Origin: Candidatus Desantisbacteria bacterium CG1_02_49_89
Lineage (GTDB): Bacteria; Desantisbacteria; UBA1551
Assembly: GCA_001871075.1 (NCBI GenBank)
Contig: MNUP01000148.1
Span: 1-7,591, forward strand
Reading direction: 5' to 3'
Length of the DNA stretch: 7,591 nucleotides
Position numbers and translations under genes: made by a program. This document shows, in pieces, positions 1 through 6,728 of the stretch. Numbering within the stretch: the first letter of the stretch is position 1; each line of letters starts with the position of its first letter. The notes under the pieces were generated by a model. That model saw only the letters and a list, made by a program, of their open reading frames with translations. It was not told where the DNA came from and searched no databases.

Positions 1-519
1 ACCCTGGGAAATAAATTTTTCCTGCACGCGAGATGCGCTGTGGGTCAGGGAGTGATCAAAAAAGTCTTTATTTTTAAGGACGGTATACCGAGGCAGGAAC
101 TGCCGCTTTCTCTCAGCACGGGATCAAGGACTGCGCAGGGCGAATATAAGCCTTATTTTTACGTGCAAAACACCGGGAAGCCGCAGTATTTCGAGGTCTG
201 CTATCCTCTTGAGAGCCCGGGTTATTACCACGTTCATGTTGAAACTTCGGGCGGGATACTTTTAAACCAGCCGATGCTTTATGACGTATCCAGCCCGAAC
301 AGCCACCAGATAAGCTACCTGCGCGCCGGAGATTCGGTGAATAACATTGAGATCAAGGGATGGTGCGAGGATATACCGCTGAATGAGGTCGGGAAGGACC
401 CGGGCTATAACTGCTGGTTCAGGAAGGACAGGGCGTGGGAGATGCGGGCGAGTTTCTCAGGCGTGGAATATAAACTGCGCGAAGGGACCGATCTGAGCGC
501 GTATTTCGCCGACCTGTAA
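1..519 (+). CDS. C-terminal part of an unrecognised beta-rich protein
   Basis: The reading frame is open from base 1 to the TAA at 517-519, giving 172 visible residues. The 5' end lies outside the window. A GTG at 40-42 is in frame, but codons upstream of it (TLGNKFFLHARCA) are open too and no ribosome binding site precedes it, so it is probably internal. The visible part is rich in aromatic and beta-forming residues (for example YFYVQNTGKPQYFEV and GYYHVHVETSGG), with four cysteines at roughly residues 12, 61, 122 and 138. This suggests a beta-sandwich domain in an exported protein. I do not recognise the family. There is no repeat, membrane segment or sorting tail in the visible part, and its end, SAYFADL, does not resemble the C-termini of the downstream genes. 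The next gene on this strand lies more than 400 bases away behind its own promoter, so this is probably the end of a separate transcript. Confidence 0.75.
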   Translation, partial: TLGNKFFLHARCAVGQGVIKKVFIFKDGIPRQELPLSLSTGSRTAQGEYKPYFYVQNTGKPQYFEVCYPLESPGYYHVHVETSGGILLNQPMLYDVSSPNSHQISYLRAGDSVNNIEIKGWCEDIPLNEVGKDPGYNCWFRKDRAWEMRASFSGVEYKLREGTDLSAYFADL

Positions 520-521
520 TA

Positions 522-620
522 CCGTCATACGTCGTAAGTCGTACGTCGTTCGTAAATACTGTCATACATCGTAAGTTTTAAAGATTTATACGTATGACGT
601 AAGACGCACGACGCACGACT
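522..620. repeat. CGT/ACG-rich intergenic repeat
   Basis: This low-complexity stretch follows the stop of the first gene. A 16-base unit at 524-539 (GTCATACGTCGTAAGT) recurs at 561-576 with one mismatch. A reverse-complement piece (ACGTATGAC) lies at 590-598, followed by repeated ACG-type words up to 619. The second half therefore reads roughly as an inverted form of the first. It has no coding potential. It may be a dispersed intergenic repeat, but one window cannot show copy number. Confidence 0.6.
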
Positions 621-631
621 GTATTAATAAC

Positions 632-660
632 TTGACATTAGAGAGACTTTATGATATAAT
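632..660 (+). promoter_or_regulatory. Consensus sigma-70 promoter
   Basis: TTGACA at 632-637 and TATAAT at 655-660 are both perfect matches to the consensus and are separated by 17 bases, the optimal spacing. Transcription would start near 667 and run into the gene at 945, giving a leader of about 280 bases that contains two hairpins and a palindromic repeat. No other gene lies between. The match is seen directly; activity is inferred. Confidence 0.8.
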
Positions 661-690
661 CTTATAAAAATAAATAAGTTATGACAGCCC

Positions 691-740
691 GCCCCGATTA
701 ATATCGGGGCGAGGTCTCGCCCAGACTTAACGTCTGGGCG
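691..740 (+). other. Tandem strong hairpins in leader
   Basis: Two perfect stem-loops stand side by side. One has an 8-bp stem (GCCCCGAT at 691-698 with ATCGGGGC at 703-710, loop TAAT). The other has a 9-bp stem (CGCCCAGAC at 718-726 with GTCTGGGCG at 732-740, loop TTAAC). The linker CGAGGTCTCG (710-719) is itself a short palindrome. No U-run follows, so they are not classical intrinsic terminators. They lie just downstream of the promoter at 632-660 and could be a REP-like unit or a leader structure. Confidence 0.6.
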
Positions 741-801
741 GATTTAGTCAGTTCAGTCAGTTTCAAGACCTATTGTGAATCATGTATAATAACTTGACAA
801 T

Positions 802-876
802 TGTCTTTGCGAGCGACAGCGAAGCAATCTCGTTTTTAACGACGGGATTGCCGCGCCCTTCGGGCTCGCAATGACA
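802..876. repeat. Palindromic dispersed repeat, copy 1
   Basis: This 75-bp imperfect inverted repeat is bounded by TGTC and GACA. The left arm reads TTGCGAGCGACAGCGAAG and the right arm reads back as a near complement ending CTCGCAATGAC. A 32-base core (821-852) matches the reverse complement of 7386-7417 at 30 of 32 positions, so the window carries two copies in opposite orientation. This style of TTGCGA...TCGCAA palindrome is a common MITE- or REP-like intergenic element. It lies in the leader of the gene at 945. Confidence 0.75.
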
Positions 877-944
877 GTAAAAAGCGTCAATCAATTAAGT
901 GAATATCAATAGATTTTGAATATGAATAGTTTGCGAGTTGGCCT

Positions 945-3900
945 ATGATAAAAAATAAAAGGATCTGTTTATGGGCGGTCGTGATATGGGGGCTGTTATT
1001 TGCATGGTCCCCGTTTTTATTCGCGGAAACCGAACCGATCACGGCCTGGATGAAAATCTATAATTCCGGGGCATATGACTAGGTTAATGGAATCGTTATT
1101 GATGATTCAGGATACATCTTCACGGTGGGCGTTTCCAACAGCGATATGATAATTATGAAATACGATTCGAAGGGGAATACCGTATCGAAGATCTTATGGA
1201 ACAACAGTCCCACGGATGGCGGCCAGGGCATAGCCCTGGACGACTCAGGCTGCATATACACGGTAGGCTATTTTTATAACGGTTCGGATGACGACTTTGT
1301 TACAATTAAATGGGATTCGTCCGGAAATACGATCTGGCAGAAAACGTATAACGGCGGGTTCGGCGACGACATGTACGGCGTGGCCGTTGATCCGTCGGGC
1401 AATGTATACGCGGCCGGTACCTCGAACAACGGCACGGATAACGACTGGTTTGTGATAAAATATAATTCCGGCGGTGACAGCATCTGGCAGAAGTCATATA
1501 ACGGGGGAGACCAGGACAACGCATTAGGTATTGCTTTTGACGGCAATACCGGTGTGTATGTTATCGGGTATTCGTACAACGGCCTGAACAACGATCTACT
1601 GCTTATAAAATACGATTCGGACGGCAATACGGTCTGGCAGAAGTACCATGACGGCGGGAATTACGATTACGGCCGCTGCGTTGCGTTTGACAGCCCGAGC
1701 TATGTTTACGCGGCAGGGTCATATAACAACGGCACTGATAATGATGTCCTGCTGATAAAATACGATACAAGCGGTAATACTGTCTGGGTAACAGCCTGCG
1801 ATTTTGGTTATGCTGATGCAGCGAATGCTCTATGTCTTGATTCCGAAGGCAATATTTACGTGGCAGGCAGCGCAAACAACAACTTCAATGACGATCTGAT
1901 AGCGATAAAATACGATACTTCGGGCAACACGCTCTGGGTGAAGAGATACGACAGTTCTTCTAATGACGCCGGGAACGGCATAGTTGTTGAGCGGGGCACA
2001 AAGGATGTGTATGTCGGGGGGTATTCAACCGCCTCGGATTTCGATTACCTCGTTTTAAAATACAGCCAGGACCCGGCGGTAAAATTCAGGATAACTTCCT
2101 CTCCGTTTACCGTGATGGCCAGCCACTATTCCAGGAGGGTGACGGTGGAGGCGCAGGACGAATCAGGGACCCTGGACGAGGATTTCAGTGAGTCCGCCTT
2201 CCTTGTGACTTCCTCGGCAGGCGGGGCTTTCTCCGCAAGCAACACGGTATGGCAGGATACCAGCCTGCTGCATTTTGTTTTTGGCACAGCTTCTTTTTAC
2301 TATAAAGACCTGAATACCGGTATGCCGGTAATTACGGTTTACCGTCCGGATATGATACCGGACGCCCAGACAGAAACGATAGTTCCCGCGGCTGCCAACA
2401 TAGACGCGCTGGGCAGCGCGATCAAGATCAGTTCGTATGCTGTTCCCGCGTCAGGTACGGATACCGCGATCGTGAACGTGCTCTTAAGGGATGGAAGGGG
2501 CGTTCCGATGCAGGGAAGGAGCGCGGAACTGTTTGCAAGGCGTGGTGATTCCACCACTGTTACTTCCAGCCCGCAGATAACCGATGTCAGCGGCTGGTGC
2601 ACGTTCTCGGTGTCTTCGGTTTATGCCGGTATTGAAACTCTCACTGCGGTTTGCGACGGCAATTCTATATCCAACTGTTTTTACTCGGGAGACGTGGTTT
2701 GCCTGCCATTCGAGGAGGTGTGGACAGGCACTCAAACTATGCACGATGCTTCAGGGCATGGCAATGACGGAACGCTCAGCGGGGTTACCGGAGAGATCAA
2801 CGGGCGTAATCTCAGTTACGCGGCGGTTTTCAACGGGACGTCCGATTATGTGAACATCCCGAATTCCGCAAGCCTTAATTCGCCGTCCCTTACCGTAGTG
2901 GCGTGGATTAAACCTACGGTACTGAGGATACAGGGCATTGCGGGCAGAACGCCCGCTACTGCTTCATGGGAACTCTACATGAGCGACGGCACGGGCCATG
3001 TTTCATTCAATGCTTTAGGGGCCTACCAGGTTGCGACTATTTCTACGGCGTTGCCCGGGACGTGGTACCACATTGCCGTGACCTATGACAGCACCGAGCA
3101 GAAGATTAAAATATTCTGGAACGGAGCGCCGGAATCTACTTACTCTTCAGTACCCGGCGCAGGCAATACGGCTGCCAATCCGGTTGAGATCTCCCACACG
3201 TCAACCAACAGGTTTTCCGGATCCATAGATGATTTTAAAATTTACAACCGCGCTCTTTCCGCAAGGGAAATACAATTTGAATACAAAGCCGGCGCTGAAA
3301 TATATTTTGCGTCAACAGCTTTGAGGATAACAACTCCCCAGCGCACTACCACTGCCGGGATACCATCTGACAGCATTGTTGTGCAGGCAAGGGACGCAAG
3401 CGGTAACGTAGACGCGCTTTTCGATGAAACTATCACGCTTCTGTCGTCATCCCTGAACGGACGGTTCTCGCTGTCTAAAATGCCCTGGTCCGGAACAACC
3501 GAAATAGTGCTTTCCAAAGGCCAGCAGGCTTTCTATTACAGGGACTGGGACACGGGCACTCCGGTGATCACGGTTTACCGCGCAGGTCTTGTGTCCAACA
3601 CGCAGGTTGTCATTGTCAACGAGCCCGCGGTTTCTGAAGCAGCTTCTTCGCTAAAAATTCACAACCTGGCTAACGGGAGGTCAATCGCGGACGGAGTTAC
3701 CCTGTGCACGGTCACTGTGGAAGTCAGGGGAGGCTTTGGAGAGACACTTGCAGGGAAACAGGTCACTGTTTATTCTTCCAGGGGCGCATCGTTTGACACA
3801 GTATCTTATCCTTTCGGACAGGTTACGGACGGGAACGGGATCTGCACCGCTTTCATCTGTTCGTCATATGCCGGTGAAGACACGATAACCGCGGTCTGCG

Positions 3901-5105
3901 ACGGAGTGACGATAGCAGAGAATATCATTAATAACCCATCCTTCGAAATTTATAACGGGTCCATAGTCAACTGGAGCTACAACACACCGACAGGTTTATG
4001 GTCGATGTCTACGGATGCCTACGACGGCATGGTATCAATATTTCACACCTGCGCCACAAGTTCGAATAACTATGCGGGTGTTTCCTGGCCCGGAAATACT
4101 TATACAAGCGTCTGGCCTGCCTACGCGGGTGACGGGTTCCTCGTATCCGGTTATATAAAGACGGATAACCTTACCTCAAGCAACACAGGCGCGACTTTCT
4201 ACTTATTAAATCACTCGGACAATATACCTTATGAGTTAGCTTATGTCGGTAACCTTACGGGAACCAATCCGTGGACGTATGTTTCAGGATATTTTACGGT
4301 CAAAATGCTCAGGAACGGGTTCGAGTTCAGGTGTATGAACGAGGGGATGGGCACTGCCTGGTTTGACGCTGTCCGCGTGCAGAGGATACCGACGCTGAAT
4401 TTTACCGCGGCAAGGCTGGGTTTTAGCACGCCGGAAAGGAGCGTGGCAGCCGGAGCAGTGTCTGAAAGCATTGCGATCGAAGCGTGCGGAGAGGCAGGCG
4501 GCAGGGATGTTACCTCGAATGACAAGGTCGAGCTTTATACGTCTTCAATTACCGGAAAATTCTCCGTATCCGACACGCTGTGGGTTGACGTGACGGCGGT
4601 TTTTCTGGCAAAAGGCTGCGCGGTATTTTACTACAAGGATTCCAATACCGGCAATCCCGTTATCACTGTTTCCCGTTCAGGACTGGCGATCGACACCCAG
4701 GCCGTCACCGTGAACACGCCAACTGCGCCGGCCCTGAATATCGTAAAGACCCTGGAAAATGTCAGGACAGGGGAGACCGGAGTTCTTGTCAGGGCCGTTG
4801 CCGGAGACACCCTTGAATACTGCTTAGATATCCTGAACACGGGAGACGAAACCATCACGGAGGCTGTTATCTGCGACACATGGGCTTTTGACACCTCGGT
4901 GAATAACCCTGTTATTTTTATCAGCATGGACACATTCCCTGCTGATTCCTGGGCCTACACCCTTGCCGGGAACCCTTCTGACACAGACTGGATAGCAGGC
5001 GAGCCTTCTTCCGGTTCAGAGGACATAAAAGGCCTCAGGTGGAGGATGGATTTTCTGGTCCCAGCGGACCCGAAAGCCATTAGGTTCAGGATAAAGGTAA
5101 AATAA
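945..5105 (+). CDS. Giant secreted beta-propeller/Ig/lectin protein, interrupted by an in-frame TAG
   Basis: This encodes a probable extracellular or surface adhesin-like protein of about 1386 codons. ATG 945 opens a good signal peptide (basic MIKNKR, hydrophobic core, ...SPFLFA with cleavage expected after A27). Codon 46 is TAG, after which the same frame runs to TAA at 5103-5105. GTG 1125 is an alternative start but lacks a convincing Shine-Dalgarno site and a signal peptide, and it would delete part of the propeller. Domains by residue: 35-378, seven propeller blades of about 50 residues (SBBP-like); 379-485, A1 module; 486-581, invasin/Big_1-like Ig; 582-785, LamG/concanavalin-like; 786-895, A2; 896-991, second Ig; 992-1150, CBM4_9-like jelly roll (NPSFE start, AWFDAVRV end); 1151-1261, A3; 1262-1386, DUF11-like. 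No catalytic motif is visible, so binding of polysaccharide or other surfaces is inferred. The promoter at 632-660 probably drives it. The ribosome binding site before 945 is weak. It could be a recent pseudogene, a sequencing error or a readthrough gene. Confidence 0.85.
1047..2078 (+). repeat. Seven-blade beta-propeller repeat array
   Basis: About 150-bp tandem repeats encode units of the form [IV]Y.AG...NG..ND...IKYD.SGNT.W.K.Y..G...D...G[IV]A.D. Seven copies of the central DxxxxKYD/KWD strand can be counted. The last unit ends at LVLKYSQDP without its final W-x-K-x-Y strand. That strand is supplied at the N-terminus by AWMKIYNSG (from codon 34), the usual velcro closure of a circular propeller. 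This matches the SBBP-type beta-propeller family by pattern. Confidence 0.8.
1080..1082 (+). other. In-frame TAG within first propeller strand
   Basis: The codons run ...GGG GCA TAT GAC TAG GTT AAT GGA ATC..., and the frame is identical on both sides, so this is a substitution rather than an indel. In sister blades this position falls in the D-x-x-x-G[IV] segment, aligned with residues such as Y or D. TAG also ends the gene at 7290-7292, which argues against genome-wide TAG reassignment. Confidence 0.85.
2079..4727 (+). repeat. Alternating A, Ig and lectin modules
   Basis: Three A modules (2079-2399, 3300-3629, 4395-4727) share a block of the form FYY[KR]D.[ND]TG.PVITV.R followed by TQ or similar. 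Two Ig modules (2400-2687, 3630-3917) share a GxC...YAG..T[LI]TAVCDG ending with conserved cysteines. The carbohydrate-binding-like domains at 2688-3299 and 3918-4394 follow the Ig modules. The order is therefore (A, Ig, lectin-like) twice, then A, indicating internal duplication with a different lectin fold in each round. Confidence 0.7.
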
Positions 5106-5221
5106 GGATTCGCGAAATATTATATTGATATAACAGGAGTTAAACAAGTTAAGTTTAGAGTTAAGACTAAATAAGATTAGGCTTTTTAATTGATAAGATC
5201 AATATAGTTTAAGACCAGCCA

Positions 5222-5249
5222 ATTGTTAGCCGGTAAACAGGCTAACAAT
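5222..5249 (+). terminator. Stem-loop after the large gene
   Basis: A perfect 10-bp stem (ATTGTTAGCC with GGCTAACAAT) encloses an 8-base loop, about 115 bases after the TAA at 5105. It is followed by ATAATGAATTTT rather than a clean U-run, so it is at best a weak intrinsic terminator. The rest of 5106-5286 is AT-rich with scattered GTTAA words and no recognisable gene. Confidence 0.35.
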
Positions 5250-5286
5250 ATAATGAATTTTGGGTTAAACCAAAGATGGGTGTGCC

Positions 5287-5319
5287 ATGTCTAATCTATT
5301 AAAACCGATAATTAGACAT
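5287..5319. repeat. Short inverted repeat
   Basis: ATGTCTAAT at 5287-5295 pairs perfectly with ATTAGACAT at 5311-5319. The right arm abuts the first copy of the GGTCTGTTTTTACT direct repeat, so it may mark the outer boundary of the suspected insertion. Confidence 0.45.
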
Positions 5320-5662
5320 TGGTCTGTTTTTACTGTGCGGAAATAATCAAAGGCGGACATAGGGAACAATCAAAAGTGAATATATCTGGGGGAAAATTAT
5401 TTAGACTCGCGGACTTGCAAAAAGCTAAATTAAGAGCAGTTTCTTATGGCAAAACATGTCAGAGGGGAGGGAATGGAAGGCAGGACGGTTTTAAAGGCAA
5501 AAGGCAATCCTCTGTGTTATCTCTAATGAAAGATTTGTTGTGCTTAAAGATGAGCAGAAAATCGGAGAGTACCAACTATGAGCGATGTGACATTTTAAGG
5601 TTCCCAAATGTGACATTTTGAATGTTGCGGAACAATTGGTCTGTTTTTGGTCTGTTTTTACT
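5318..5662. mobile_element. Probable insertion-element remnant between direct repeats
   Basis: ATTGGTCTGTTTTTACT at 5318-5334 reappears at 5635-5662, where an 11-base piece (GGTCTGTTTTT) is doubled. The segment between contains two copies of ATGTGACATTTT (5585-5596 and 5608-5619) exactly 23 bases apart, an arrangement like the multiple transposase-binding repeats at some IS ends. Coding signal inside is poor. A 100-codon frame from TTG 5319 looks non-protein-like in composition. Another frame ending at about 5579 gives FVVLKDEQKIGEYQL, which resembles a real protein end but is cut by TAA a short way upstream. No transposase can be named. Decayed IS DNA is an inference; a chance intergenic region is the alternative. 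Confidence 0.35.
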
Positions 5663-5689
5663 TGACATTTAATAGTTTTATGCTATATT
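5662..5689 (+). promoter_or_regulatory. Sigma-70 promoter for riboswitch leader
   Basis: TTGACA at 5662-5667 is a perfect -35. TATATT at 5684-5689 lies 16 bases on, and TATTAT at 5686-5691 is an alternative with 18. A TATAAT at 5691-5696 is too far away (23 bases). Initiation near 5696 would begin transcription just before the structured leader at 5706. The -35 box directly abuts the second copy of the GGTCTGTTTTTACT repeat. Confidence 0.7.
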
Positions 5690-5705
5690 ATATAATAGGC
5701 ATAAT

Positions 5706-5782
5706 AAGGGGGCAAACCCCGGGAAATCGGGGGACGCAAAACTTTACCCGTCAGGGGCACAGAATCTATGTTACGGAAGAGG
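5706..5782 (+). promoter_or_regulatory. Candidate cyclic-di-GMP-I (GEMM) riboswitch
   Basis: The GEMM signature is visible: GGGCAAACC at 5708-5716, a stem capped by GAAA (5722-5725), then GGGGGACGCAAAA from about 5729. This matches the conserved GCAAACC ... GAAA ... GGGACGCAAA core of that class, including tetraloop and receptor-like bases. The second half fits less well: the usual GCC after GACGCAAA is ACT here. CCGT (5748-5751) could pair with ACGG (5772-5775), closing a helix that includes CACAG/CTATG. No terminator with a U-run follows. The presumed 3' end abuts GGAAGAGG (5775-5782), a good ribosome binding site for GTG 5789, so translational control is plausible. Loss or divergence of function in the second half cannot be excluded. 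Confidence 0.55.
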
Positions 5783-6601
5783 CTAATAGTGAGCCAGTCA
5801 GGTGCATATCCGTATATATTAAATTTGAGATCAAGAAATTTGTATATAACAGTCTTTATTATATGGGGACTAACCTTTTTATTTGGTTTGTCCCCATTTT
5901 TATTTGCGCAGACAGTGTCTGACACGCTGTCATTCGCCACGCTTAGTTCCTCCTGGGTTTGTGATGACGGTATTTCTGCCTGTACCGTATCAGTATATAT
6001 TAAAGATGCTTCAGATGTTGCCATACAGGGAAAACAGGTAACCCTGCAGTCCGACCGCGGCTCGCTCGACACGATCACCCAGCCTGTTTCCGTCACTGAT
6101 ACTTTTGGGATGGAAACAGGATGGATATGCTCTTCTGTTGCCGGAACTGCGACAATAACAGTTCTTTGCGACGGCAAAACTATTTCATGCTCCCCAGCAG
6201 GAACAATTCTTACTTTCGGAAGACCCATTATGGCTATATCAAAGATACTGAAAAACGTAAGAACCAATGAAACGGGTACTTCTGTGCCTGTAAATGCGGG
6301 GGATACCATAGAATACATTCTTACCGCGCAGAATACCGGCAACGAGACCGCTACCGATGCTGTTATCGTTGACACGAAAGCCTTTGATACTTTTACAAGC
6401 AACCCCGTTATTTTTATAGGTATGGATACTTTTCCCGCTGATACCTGGGCATACACGCTTGTTTCCAGCCCTTCGGATACCGAATGGATAGCAGGAGTAC
6501 CTGCTTTCGGTTCTGCCAGCCTGAAAGGCCTTAGATGGAGATTTTATTTTTACAGGCCGGGTTTGATCAACCAGGTGAAATTCAGCGTGAAGGTGAAATA
6601 A
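5768..6601 (+). CDS. Secreted Ig-module plus DUF11-like protein, short paralogue of the large gene
   Basis: This encodes 277 residues from ATG 5768. A GTG at 5789 is an attractive alternative: GGAAGAGG sits 6 bases upstream, and starting there shortens an overlong N-terminus and avoids overlap with the candidate riboswitch. Residues 27-47 are a hydrophobic signal ending SPFLFA, cut before QTVS. This copies the IWGL...SPFLFA signal of the 945 gene. Residues of about 50-150 are an invasin-like Ig module (GKQVTLQSDRG, GWICSSVAGTATITVLCDG). Residues of about 155-277 are a DUF11-like domain roughly two thirds identical by eye to the end of the large protein (shared MDTFPAD.WAYTL, PSDT.WIAG, KGLRWR, final KVK). 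No catalytic residues are seen; an extracellular structural or adhesive role is inferred. It has its own promoter at 5662. The next gene follows after 127 bases and may be cotranscribed. Confidence 0.88.
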   Translation: MLRKRLIVSQSGAYPYILNLRSRNLYITVFIIWGLTFLFGLSPFLFAQTVSDTLSFATLSSSWVCDDGISACTVSVYIKDASDVAIQGKQVTLQSDRGSLDTITQPVSVTDTFGMETGWICSSVAGTATITVLCDGKTISCSPAGTILTFGRPIMAISKILKNVRTNETGTSVPVNAGDTIEYILTAQNTGNETATDAVIVDTKAFDTFTSNPVIFIGMDTFPADTWAYTLVSSPSDTEWIAGVPAFGSASLKGLRWRFYFYRPGLINQVKFSVKVK

Positions 6602-6623
6602 TTTTAAATCATAAGGTAAAAGT

Positions 6624-6656
6624 CCCGCCTCAACGGCGGGTCGCCGAAGTGGCGAC
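6624..6656. other. Back-to-back GC-rich hairpins
   Basis: CCCGCC (6624-6629) pairs with GGCGGG (6635-6640) around TCAAC. Immediately after, GTCGCC (6640-6645) pairs with GGCGAC (6651-6656) around GAAGT. They lie 23 bases after the preceding stop codon. No U-run follows, so termination would be inefficient. They could be a REP-like unit or could protect the 3' end of the upstream message. Confidence 0.5.
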
Positions 6657-6690
6657 AAAATTCAAAATTAAAGAATAGGAAAAATGTAAC

Positions 6691-6708
6691 TCAGGGCTTT
6701 AGCCCTGA
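6691..6708. repeat. Perfect 18-base palindrome before the next gene
   Basis: TCAGGGCT (6691-6698) and AGCCCTGA (6701-6708) surround TT. The palindrome ends 10 bases before the ribosome binding site of the gene at 6729 and is followed by TTGTTTG. It may be a terminator-like attenuator, an operator or an intergenic repeat. The sequence alone does not decide. Confidence 0.5.
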
Positions 6709-6728
6709 TTGTTTGAAAAGGAGATACG

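Noticed and set aside
794-822. Second TTGACA (794-799) as a promoter
   Set aside because: No -10 hexamer lies 15-19 bases downstream, where the palindromic repeat begins. TATAAT at 785-790 has only a poor -35 upstream.
691-876. CRISPR-like array in the leader
   Set aside because: The palindromes differ from one another and there are no regularly spaced identical repeats with unique spacers.
1080-1082. Genome-wide TAG reassignment
   Set aside because: TAG appears to be the natural stop of the gene at 6729-7292, and only one internal TAG is seen in about 6 kb of coding sequence.
1274-1627. Minus-strand frames opposite the propeller repeats
   Set aside because: They are shadows created by the repetitive codons of the propeller and have no independent domain or start signal.
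5319-5621. 100-codon plus-strand frame as a gene
   Set aside because: It has a TTG start without ribosome binding site, basic low-information composition, and an end running through the ATGTGACATTTT repeats. It is better read as decayed DNA.
5647-5922. 91-codon plus-strand frame from TTG 5647
   Set aside because: It overlaps the promoter, candidate riboswitch and real signal peptide in another frame. Its MVCFY start is shared with the frame at 5319 merely because both begin in the GGTCTGTTTTTAC repeat.
5683-6456. 257-codon minus-strand open frame opposite the middle gene
   Set aside because: It is antisense to a clear secreted-protein gene, lacks a start signal and its residues mirror the sense strand. 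Its similarity to the minus-strand frame at 4631-4933 arises only because the sense genes are paralogues.
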